Assembly: GCF_964355755.1 (NCBI RefSeq)
Contig: NC_092673.1
Location: forward strand, 17,801,001 to 17,865,000
Reading direction: 5' to 3'
Source: Antedon mediterranea
Taxonomy: Eukaryota; Echinodermata; Crinoidea; Comatulida; Antedonidae
Length of the DNA stretch: 64,000 bases
Made by a program: the position numbers and the translations under genes. The notes below the pieces were generated by a model that had not been told where the DNA came from, did no database searches, and worked only from the letters and a program-made list of their open reading frames with translations. Positions 36,816-47,900 of the stretch are shown piece by piece; position 1 is the first letter of the stretch, and the number at the start of each line of letters is the position of its first letter.

Positions 36816-37235
36816 TCAGTAATTTGTTGCATTATACAAACGTTTTATGAATCGTTTTGGCGATCCACTTATCGGTATCTGTTTATCTTTAATGATCTCT
36901 TTAATCAATTTATCTGTATCGTTATATCTGTCAATATTCCACCAAAATTTGCGATCATTAGATTCGTGTTTTGTTTCATCAGTGTTACGTTTGGCTGAAG
37001 TCGGTTTAGAATATGAAACTAAAACTTGGAAATGTCCTGCTTTAAATCTACCTCGGTTTAATGTCATACTTGAATCATTAGGTGCTGTCATAATTAAATT
37101 AGTTTGTTCCTTAATTTGTTCTTCTTTCATTTGGAATGGGGCTGCTAATCCCATGTTGTTCTCTACACAGTCAATGTAAGGTTGCAAGTTAAGGGGTTCA
37201 AATTTAGTTGGATGTGTAAGGGTATCTGATTGCAA
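36816..37235 (-). CDS. Unrecognised LTR-element frame (139 codons)
   Basis: The frame lies inside the LTR element in its own orientation. The product is polar, rich in Asn, Lys and Asp, with a short motif FKAGHFQVLVSY. No zinc knuckle or catalytic motif is visible. It could be a gag remnant or a unique accessory protein; a second frame (37790-38125, overlapping the upstream LTR, Lys/Glu/Asp-rich) is less convincing. Confidence 0.4.
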   Translation of the reverse strand: MQSDTLTHPTKFEPLNLQPYIDCVENNMGLAAPFQMKEEQIKEQTNLIMTAPNDSSMTLNRGRFKAGHFQVLVSYSKPTSAKRNTDETKHESNDRKFWWNIDRYNDTDKLIKEIIKDKQIPISGSPKRFIKRLYNATNY

Positions 37236-38057
37236 TTGGGTTGGTGTCCTATCATGTTCGTTGACAAATTAAACATTGTTTTCGTTATTTACTACGTTAA
37301 CGGTGTTCTGAATTTTCTCATTATTATCGGCGGGTTTATTCAACAATTATTTTAACAATTAAAAAAACAATTTTAGTGTGTATATATGTAAACTCTCACT
37401 ATTTCAATCAAGGTTACAAATCAAAATCAAAATGGTTTTGACTTACCCCAAATGCTTCGGATCCAATTAAAAATGAATTAAAGGAATGCAAAAGTGTTCA
37501 AAAATGTCTAAATGTTCAAACAACGAATTAAAAAAATGTTAAAAGTGCTCATCAATGTTCAAATTTTCAAACAACGAATTAAAAAAAAGTGCGAAAGGTG
37601 TTCATCAATGTTCAAAAAAGTAAATGTTAAAAAAAACGATTGAAAAAAACGGCGTGAAGTTGAAAGTCTCTAAACGAAACAGTTCTTGTCCGCTTGCTTC
37701 TGTTTTGATTCTTCTTGGGTCTTCCTCGATTATCTTCTTTGTCTTTATCCAATGGTTATAATTTCATAAAATTTCTGCTTGTCTCGATTTCATTCAAATA
37801 TAATTTCAGCTTGTCTTATGTGTCTTCCTCGATTATCTTTTTTGTCTTCATCCAATGGTAATAATTTGATCAAATTTCTGCTTGTCTCGATCTCATTCAA
37901 ATATAATTTCAGCTTGTCTTTTGATTGAGTCAAAGTAAATTTCTCTCCTTTCAAACAAATATGGTTATTTTTGTCTTCGTCTTCGTCTTCGTGTCTTGTT
38001 AAGTGTTTATTTCTTGTTTTCTCACTCCGTTCCTTATGAAATTTGGGTCTTCCACCA

Positions 38058-38644
38058 TGTAATATAGTGCTGCGTTGTTGAGGTACTAATGAAGGACTCT
38101 GACTCGCTTGACTGTCGTAACACATATATTATTTATTCAGTATAATACTTCAGTACAATATACAACTATAAGTATAGATAAGGAACGCGGAGGATCAATG
38201 ATGCTGTCGGTGAGGTGTGGTGTGTGTAGGTCTGCTTCTGGAGAAGTGGTTGTAAGGTGTGTCTGGGCCCTTCTGAAACTTGGGAGTATATTGGCTCAGT
38301 TCATTTGCATAATGTCATTACATCATCTGTGAGGGTAACGATTGGTCCTAAGTTGATCCAGGGGTGTTTAAGTGGGAGTGATTAACGGTGTCATAAGGTA
38401 TTTCTGTGATGGATGACACTGTCAAATCTGTACTTAAATAGTGTCGATCACTCCTAGTTTTAACGATGGGAAAGTCACAAAATTAAGCTAAGTGTTTTCT
38501 TTAGGGACTCTATTATAAACTAAATGGTCATTAAAACATCTGGACAAACTCTCCTTTGGACTTTCTGGGTCAAGTTTGTGAACCTATCTGAATTCCGATA
38601 CAAAGGTCAATTTCTTAAATATAAAAGTATATCCTTATATTACA
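38058..38644 (-). repeat. LTR (upstream LTR in element orientation)
   Basis: 587 bp, followed on the minus strand by the primer-binding-like sequence. See the other LTR for the differences. Confidence 0.9.
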
Positions 38645-39449
38645 CTACTCAACGTGCAAGGTGTCCTTTAAATTGAGTAAATGGCTCTGCTCAGAGATAT
38701 AAAGAGTTACAACATTGAATGATTAGAAGCCATTTTTGTGTCTAAGAACTTGCAAGCTGCATGCATGCTCGTTTATTTTGTACAGTGTTTTCCTGTAGTT
38801 CATCCATTATTTTTAGATCTATGAAACAATGCTTAGATGCCGTATTTTAGTAATTTATTTTATTAATGGTCTTGATTCGGTAGCCTACAGTATATATATT
38901 TTTTTTTATAATAAAAAAATAAACGCTACATGCAAGTTCAATCAAAGCATGATCCAATATAACACGTCATATAACACACAATTCACCTCTCTTTATATAT
39001 GGCTCTGCGTTTTTGACACAAGCTGCGCCGACAACTTTATTAAATTTTAGAGACTCATTTATCATTTCATTTGTAATAATTTGCCTTTATTATTTTAATA
39101 TTGTTCATACCCTTTTCAGTATATTAACAAATATATCCACAACACTTATTTTATTTAGTCAGCAAAGCATGCATTATATATTTAAAAATATTACATAGTT
39201 ATACTGTATATATATTCTGTTGATACAAAATAAAAGGTACGTCTAGTACCGCGAATAATTAAAAATCAATCAATCTTATAATGTACTACTAGCACAAGCG
39301 CAAATACTTCTGTACACTTTTCACTATTTGCATACTTTACATGATAAATATAGTTCCTATCAAATCAGAGGATGATATTTTATTAACAATTTTTTTCACA
39401 GAATAAATACGATTGATAATAAGGAAGTTAGTGGTGAAGTTTAACATCT
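38645..39449. other. Upstream region of gene B
   Basis: 38645-38727 is the second copy of the repeat at 35227-35310. The rest is AT-rich. A tttcacag at about 39394-39401 could precede a 5' UTR exon of gene B. No clear TATA/initiator arrangement can be singled out. Confidence 0.4.
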
Positions 39450-39474
39450 ATGAACAACATGGCATCTACTAAAG
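39450..39474 (+). CDS. Gene B first coding exon
   Basis: Two in-frame ATGs occur, at 39450 and 39459. The second has the stronger context (aacaacATGG). An in-frame TGA at 39435 blocks extension upstream. The exon ends in phase 1 before gtatta and joins exactly to the phase-1 acceptor at 41043-41044. A tttcacag before 39402 could be the acceptor of a 5' UTR exon. Confidence 0.7.
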
Positions 39475-41966
39475 GTATTATTATCATTATTATTACATTT
39501 CTTTACCCAGGGTAGCCCAAACAGTTTAAACTTGTTTTCATTGGTGCCCAGTATGCAACATTATACATTTTTACAAACTCAGCAGATACTTAGTTATTAA
39601 ATACAGCAAACAATACACTTACAGAAGTCTCAAATCAACTGGCAAATTGTTCCATATATTTGTTCCACTAACACAAAAACTTGTGAGGTAACTCTCCTTT
39701 TTAGTAAAAGGGACCTTACGTTTCATAACAGTGGACTGTCTTATTTTACTAGTTGTTTAAAGTGCCGTGAATAGGTTTGTCATGCCTATGGGTGTCAAAT
39801 TGTTGAGACATTTGAAAACGAGAGTGGCTTTTTGTAATACCACTCTTTTGGGAAAAAGGAAGCCATTTCACTTTTAAAAACATTTCTGATGATGGGATAA
39901 GAAAATCGCAGTTTGGAATTAGTCTAGCTGCTCTTTTCATACACTTGTTAAAGACACCTTCCCTACGTTTTTTAGATCTATTTTAAGATCACAAACTATA
40001 TTTAATGTAAAAATAATACTATATATGGTCCTATTGCGATAACTTTTTCGTCTTTAAATGGTTAAAAATGTGAAAAATAAGTCGATTCTAATAATTATAG
40101 CGGCCCGCTATAAATCCCAAAATGCATTGCGCACGGATTGATATTTCTGTTTTTCTTCTGTAATTCACCCACTTTTCGATTGATCGTGAGCCAAAATAAA
40201 TGGAAGACTCCTAACTTTTCAGCGAAAATACCGGGTTTTCCCCAATTTGTATTAACGGAGTCTGGCAAAAATAGAAAGACAATTAATGCAGCAACTATAC
40301 AACATCAGGCTAGGTATGTAGCTAGCGTACGATGTTCGTACGTTACCGGTGTTTACCAGCTAGGCCTACAAAACTAAGCCTAGGCCTAAAGACCGTCCAC
40401 GAGAGGTCAGTCGCCGCGAGCTACTTGAGTAGTGCATTGTTTCTCATCATAAATCATAATTTACCATAAAACGTACATTTAAGACAAGGAATGACCTGGT
40501 TTAATGTTTTTAAAGTAATATATATGTATTATTTTTACAAAACGTCACAAATTGTAGGGAAGGTGTCTTTAAGCAAAGTATTATATGTGATATATATCGC
40601 CCTCCCCATACTGTACAGCAGTAGTCCAGCGATGGTCTAACTGAGCTTACATAGAGTATGCGTGGAGGGGGGGGGGGGGGGTGCGGGCACAATACCGTAC
40701 TCTGCTTAACATACCAAGTTTATATGTAACTGTTTTCATCAATTATTACCCCTAGGCATTTACAACGTATTTCTCTAACAAGTACAGTATCAATATTAAT
40801 ATTACAATCTACATTGGAAATTTTTTTTTTGGATCTGATGAGAGCATAGATTTAGTCTTTTTAGCATTTATTTTGACATACAGTATAAAATTACCAAACA
40901 AATAACAAAAAATAGAATCTCTTGGCAACTGAATTCAAAGTAAAGTTGTGCATTTGGTCAATTCTTTAGTTACTACCAGATAAACTTTACTTATATGCAG
41001 ATGAAACCACAATATACATCTTGCATCTCATTTTTATATTATAGAAATCTCGGAGGCTGATTTCAGGCAACTGGTGGCTGAAATAGAAAATTGGTATGAT
41101 CGGAATGGATATCTCACAAGACTGAAACTTTTATACAAAGACCATCTGCAGTTCGGTAGAGCTAAAACTGTTTGGGATCTACTGAATGATTTATCAGCCT
41201 CTGGAAGTTTGAGTTCATCAAACCTTACTATTCTATATGACACAATAACGGTAACCAAGCAATTTGGCTTCCAGTCAAATGTTGAGAATCAACCTCCAGA
41301 AGATATTAAGGATCATGTAGTATCAATGTTGACACCTTTCAGACAGAAAGTTTATCAGTTAGGACTACAACTGAAAGAGAGTGATGTATACAAACTAGAT
41401 GCTTTATATAACACTCCACTGAAGAAATATCAAGACAGCTGGAGTATGATAATGGACTTTGAACATAGAGGGATCATTGATGAGGATTCCACAAAGATGG
41501 TTCAATTTCTTAGATTTTCAGAAAAAATTGGAATGACAAAGGCTAGAAGGATTTTTGTTGGTTGGTTTATTTGTTTTTTATTTTGTTTCTTTCAAATCAT
41601 TGTTCACTGCTTAATAATATTTGCTACATACAGCACAATCAAGTGAGCGTACTGAACCAATCAAATATTTTAGGCAGATTCAAATTTGTTCATTGGTTTG
41701 TTTGGGTTTTTTTGCCAATTTATTGTAACTTAAAAGCACTCCATTGTCATTCAATCAAATAATTTATTAGTAATTAATTAATACATAATGTATAGGTATT
41801 CTATTGACAATTTATTATTACTTTAACATTTATAATGCTTGCTGAAATCAATCTGAAGTCATTGTATTGCTTTTAATTCTAATATAGTTTTGATATTGAA
41901 ACAAGTAATTTCTGTCCAAAATACTGAGACGATGAATGGAGGTTATAGCTGTAGATGTACTGTATG

Positions 41967-41998
<32 letters not shown>

Positions 41999-44900
41999 GA
42001 ACTTAATTTACTCAAAGCAAAATTAAACTCATAAAGTCAGTTAATTATAGAATAGAAATATATCATTGGGATTAGAATTCCTTTTACCCTTAGCATTATT
42101 TTTTAAATATTTTTTATTTCAACAATATTTTACAAGGGTGGTCCATCCAGCCGAAGCTGATCACTAAGGACCCTCACATAATTGCGTTGCAGAATTTTCT
42201 GGGATTTTTTTTTTTTATATAACCTATTCGAAGTGGTGTACTTTTTATTAGCAACATTATTAAGTGACGAACTACAAACGAGTCTGTAGTGTTTTTTGGC
42301 AAGTTTATAACATAAAAATATTTGGCGGACCTAGGCACAGTCTTTCCATATACCAAACCAAAAACGTTGTCTAGCAATTGTGCTGTTGCTATACCACCAG
42401 TTTACTGCCTTTCTTGACCTAGTACTATTTTTAGTGGTACCGGTATCGCAAGAATCATGAATAGCAGCAGAAATTTGTTTTCATAAGTTGTCAATAGAGG
42501 ACTTTTTTTAATACTGAAAACCCGTAAGGGTCTCATAAGGAATTTGGCCTGTCCCCTTGTTAAAGCAACGGTTGCAAATAATAGCAGCCTGTTTCACTGC
42601 ATATGTCCAAAAAGTTTGGAGGAGTCCAGAATCAAGTAATATGCATCTTCCTATCTCAAAAAAGGTTCTTCCAGCAGTGCCGTTCTGGTGCAAAGAATAC
42701 CTGCCTTGATGTTGCCATCTTGGTCCCAAAGTGTAACAGTTTTATCCCCATGCATTAGCACAACACTCCGTTGATGCATGAAACATCAGCAAGTTACATG
42801 TAGTTGTTTTTATTCGCTCTTCACTCTTTGTCATCATGGGTGGCACTATGATAATAATTACACCATTTGAACAGTTGTGTGTTTTGCTCAGAAATGCATT
42901 CACTTTATGTCCACTGCCTCCGCAGTTTGGTTTTGCTCTTGTCAGCATCATAATGTTATCAGACAATACATTTTCCTTACTAAATCTTTTTGTTGCGGTT
43001 CTTCAATTCTTCTTCGATTTAGTGTGAATGTCATTACTCCTGTACTATTCGGTGAGGTTGAATATTTTAAAGCATGAACTTATTCCATACATATGAGCCT
43101 ATTCACAGACTTAAACCTATTCATAAGTATGAATTCATTCACACAATCATGATGAACTTATTTATAAATATAATCTTTTTTTAAATATAAAAACCACTTT
43201 ATAAGAACACGGATTACATTTTCGATTCATCAAAGGAACATGTATACCAGTAAATCTTATTACAAAACATCTTGGATAAATCTCGATGCTCAAAAATAAG
43301 TTTCTAAATTTGAAAATAGTGTATGTTACAGTTGCAACAACTAAGAGAAAACTAAACATATCTATTTTCTTTGGATTCCTATACAATACAAGTACAGTGA
43401 GCTTAATGATATTTCTTTATAAATATTTTTACATTTAGTCTAACCGTTTTAAACATCTTTACAATGTAAAGATATTTTCATACTCATCTTCAATATTACA
43501 TCGTTCAAAATGATAATTTTCCATTTATACATTTTTTCGTATACAAGAAATTAAATAATGCAGGAGTTAGCTAATTTCCAAATTTCATTCCAACTCAATT
43601 CATACATATCTTTTCCATTTTTCTTAATTTTATGATATACATAATTGTTTTCATGATCAGTTCTCAATTAATATGTTAGACATCAATACAAATAAATTTT
43701 GTTATATATCAGAATATCATAGACATTTGAGAGGCGTTCATTTTCACAAGTGGTTGAAAATTTTAGATAGGCCGTGAAAACGAACCCTTCTCCCCTCTAA
43801 TTTCTACGACATTCTAGCAAAGAATGACAATTTTAGATAGGCCCTAAAAAACGAACCCCCTCTAATTACTATGATATTCTGATATACTGTATAACTATTT
43901 TTTTTTATTAATGTCTAACATAGAGTTGAGAACTGATCGATTATGAAAAATATTTATGAATTTGAATTGAATTGAAATATATATATACTGGGTAACCTCT
44001 TCAGTCAAAGACTGGTCTCCCAGAGGGCCCAGTTGGTGATCAGTGGCTGTGATGTACTAATACACCGGGGTAACCCCCTACTCGTCTCGAAAGATGTACT
44101 AAGTTCTTTAAAGTGCACACGAGCTAGATGTGTACACTGGACCTACGGTTTATAGTCCTTATCCGAGAAGACTCGTTCTACCACCAGAACCATGGAGTGA
44201 GTGAGCCTCGAACCCCTGCCGATGTTATGGCTACGTAATTACGGTTCCACTGTCTTAACCGCTCGGCCACTCACTCACTCGAATATCACTATAGAACTTT
44301 AAAAAAACAGAGGGGACATTCTAGCAAAGGGGGGTTGAAAATTGTTGATAGGCCGCATAAAAATGACTGTTAAAGAGAAGATATTAGTAAGCTGTCTCCT
44401 AAGGCGTTGTAGTGCTGTTGCATATCGTTCCGCTCTTAAACTATATTCTGTAATTGATTCATCATACACTTAAGTATTTCCCATGCCTCTTTACCTTTAT
44501 CTGGAGTGTCACGCATGACAAGCTCCAGGCTCTGATCATCAATGTGGAGTACAAATTTCTGAGTTCCCTTTCGAATTGGGCGCATCGTCTGTTGGTGTTG
44601 CTTTGCCAGTTATTGTGTCTGTTAATTTCATTCCGGCCAGATGGGCTAGTAGAAATGAGTAGACCATAATTCATAATGTTCTGCTTCTCCGTCAAAATAA
44701 AGTTGCTTAGAGCTTGTGATGCTGGGCCCATAACCTGTTGTATCCAGCTCAGCCATTTTAGGTTAGGTCCTAAGGACACCAACACTCAATCGAAATTAAT
44801 TGCAAAAATAGTATTTCTATGCTATGTACGCTATGTGCACAAAAGTGTGTGCGCAGTGCAAACAATTTTGTTATGCTCAAAATGCGAAATTGATTTTGAG

Positions 44901-47900
44901 TATTTTAAACACACCATTTTTATTTTATAAAAAGGGCATTCCACAGTATTGTGACATAAGTTGACAATTTTAAAATTGTGTATTGTACTGTACATAAATT
45001 AGAACATATTCAGATTTGATTTATTAAGTTATTCATCATCATACATAGTACAATGATAATTGTTTTCTTGGCAGAAAAACACAAGCAAAACAATACACAC
45101 ATAATATTTACATTCATGATCAACATGGAAATTAGCAACTGATAAAGCAATATAAAATACAAATGACTTCATCTTACAAAATTTGCATCTTAATTTATAC
45201 TAAGAAACATTCACTGGTCTAATGTTAGACACCAGTGTACTGATATACTGTAGGCCTATGAAATATTTTTGTCAAATACTAGTTTCTCATCATTACCATT
45301 CCAAATTATTCGCATTATTGCCTTTTAATTTAGAGTTAAATTTTGTTGTATCCTAATTCGAGTAACATTTTATGTAAGTTTTTTATTTTTTATTATTACA
45401 AAATATGTTTTTGTATTATACTCTATACTGTATATACAGTAAGAATGAAGAAGGTAGATTGATTAATTAATTTGTCAGATGTATTTTATATTCTACATAA
45501 TTTACTACGATAAGCCTATTATTACTTTTGTAATTATTCATTTAGTATTGATATTTTGTCTATATACAGAATCATCTGAAGATTTTCGGACAAAACCAAC
45601 ATCTTGGGAAATGTCGGACTTACAAACCAAGTTCAACCACCTCAAATGTGATCTTGGCAAACACTATGATGGGGAAAGATACCTTTGGCTAAAATGTTGC
45701 TTATTTGATGTTATTCCTAGAGCAGACCTCACACGTACTGATTTCATAGCAACTGATCTGTTCAATGCGCTCCATGACAACAGTAAAATCAAACCGGATG
45801 ATGTCACCATCCTTTTTGAGGTTGCCGAATTATCAGGTTTGCAGCTTGCTGTAGATCTTGTAAAGCAGTATATGGAAGATAACAACGTCAAAGGTACTGG
45901 TGACAAGTTATCCTCTTACCGGAAACGGTTATTTAGGGCTCTGAAAGAAGTTGGACCAGACAAGTTACAAGATGTCGTTGCTTATTATGGCATTCGAAGA
46001 TTTGGTTTTCAAAACATGTGGGACGTAGTGTTTTACTTGGAAAGCGTTTTACAGCTTGAGGATGAACCATCAAAATTAAATGTGTTTGCTGCACATATTG
46101 GAATGCGAGCAAGAAATATTTTATGTAAGTATTTAATTTTCTATTATAATATTTTATTTCTGTTCCATGTGGAAGAAAGAAAGTTATGGATAGGTATCGT
46201 TAGACTGTTATGCTTTATCATCATCATTACTTCATCATAATTATATCTCAGTCGTTGTCATCACTATTCATCATTATCAATCAAAATAAAAACTATACTA
46301 ATGCTATTATTATTGTTTTATTACATTATATAGGCCTTCTTAAAAAAACAGTACCCGAGTCAGTGTCAGGGAGGATATTTGGAGGTAGTGATTATTCTAT
46401 TAAAATTCAGACAATGTTGGTACAAGTATCGTATTGGTATGACGAGCATGATTCACTTGATATGCTGAAGGTGTTGTGCAAAGATCTGATAACGCCTAAC
46501 AATGCTCTACAAAATGCTGACACCACCATGGAGTTGTTTGATTTATTGCAACAGGCTGGGTGTCTTTCCACTACCAACTTTAAAGTTCTTATCGATATCA
46601 TCAATATCACCGGTACCAAAGGTGCTCTTGAGGCTAACAAATATCTGAAGAACATGTTTGATGAATCTGATCATCATGTTACATCTTTTACAACGTATCG
46701 ACAGAAACTGATAGATTTCGGCAAAACACTTTCCCAAGACAATTTAAGAATGCTGATCAGTCTAAACGATGTTTCTAGGAGACAATGTGTCAACCAGTGG
46801 ACTGTGATACTAGATCTTGAACAAAGGGGCATCCTGAGGGAAGATACATTGCAATCATTTATCAAACATTTAAAGGAAAATAAGATGACTGTTGCTGCTG
46901 AAACGTTAGAAGGTTAAGTTAATTCTCAGTATTATGTACTAAATAACTGATAAGTTTGTCTGTGTACTGCAAGTATAGATCATGAAATGGTTTAATTTCT
47001 ACTTTTTAAAATTAACTCTATATTATAATTAAAATAAGAGGAGAAAAACAGCTTTTTTTCAGAACTCAATATTTATTTTTTACTTAAACTATGACACACA
47101 CCTACAGTATTCTATTTTTTGGTCTGAAATGCTTTGTGTTCTTCTCCTTATTTCTCCAGTTTTTGTGTTGTGTTAATATTTTTATAATATGTTACTATTA
47201 CTGTATTTATTACAATAGCATTTTAATTAATACTTTTTTTCTTGTTTATTGGAGTCTATAGTTAACATTTTAAATTCTTTTTTTTAATCTCATAATGTAA
47301 TTTTATTTATTATATAATAATGTAGTATTTATATAGTTTGTAGATTTATTTTGTCAGATGTATTTTATATTCTACATAATTTACTACGATAAGCCTATTA
47401 TTACTTTTGTAATTATTCATTTAGTATTGATATTTTGTCTATATACAGAATCATCTGAAGATTTTCGGACAAAACCAACATCTTGGGAAATGTCGGACTT
47501 ACAAACCAAGTTCAACCACCTCAAATGTGATCTTGGCAAACACTATGATGGGGAAAGATACCTTTGGCTAAAATGTTGCTTATTTGATGTTATTCCTAGA
47601 GCAGACCTCACACGTACTGATTTCATAGCAACTGATCTGTTCAATGCGCTCCATGACAACAGTAAAATCAAACCGGATGATGTCACCATCCTTTTTGAGG
47701 TTGCCGAATTATCAGGTTTGCAGCTTGCTGTAGATCTTGTAAAGCAGTATATGGAAGATAACAACGTCAAAGGTACTGGTGACAAGTTATCCTCTTACCG
47801 GAAACGGTTATTTAGGGCTCTGAAAGAAGTTGGACCAGACAAGTTACAAGATGTCGTTGCTTATTATGGCATTCGAAGATTTGGTTTTCAAAACATGTGG

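Larger units (their letters stand above)
35322..38644 (-). mobile_element. LTR retrotransposon without pol, minus orientation
   Basis: Two 587-bp direct repeats (35322-35908 and 38058-38644) begin TGTAATATA and end TATATTACA. CTAC flanks both sides (35318-35321, 38645-38648). On the minus strand a primer-binding-like tggtggaagaccc follows the upstream LTR directly and a purine tract (aaaaaaaaaaagggaaac) precedes the downstream LTR, which fixes the orientation. The 2.15-kb interior is AT-rich and has two modest minus-strand frames but no reverse transcriptase, integrase or protease, so it is non-autonomous. Confidence 0.88.
41561..45569. other. Gene B intron 2 with copia fragment, inverted-repeat element and SINE
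   Basis: Holds a (GATT)n run at 41967-41996, the copia fragment, the element at 43655-43938 and the SINE at 43979-44281. A minus frame at 44462-44785 (107 codons) is unrecognised. I looked for further DED-like exons and saw none. Confidence 0.5.

Noticed and set aside
44190-44281. Possible Leu/Ser tRNA gene on the minus strand
   Set aside because: The good internal boxes are followed by a SINE body, and the acceptor stem and anticodon region are not convincing.
46407-46865. Minus-strand frames within the DED exons
   Set aside because: They are shadows of the plus-strand coding exons and are duplicated only because the exons are.
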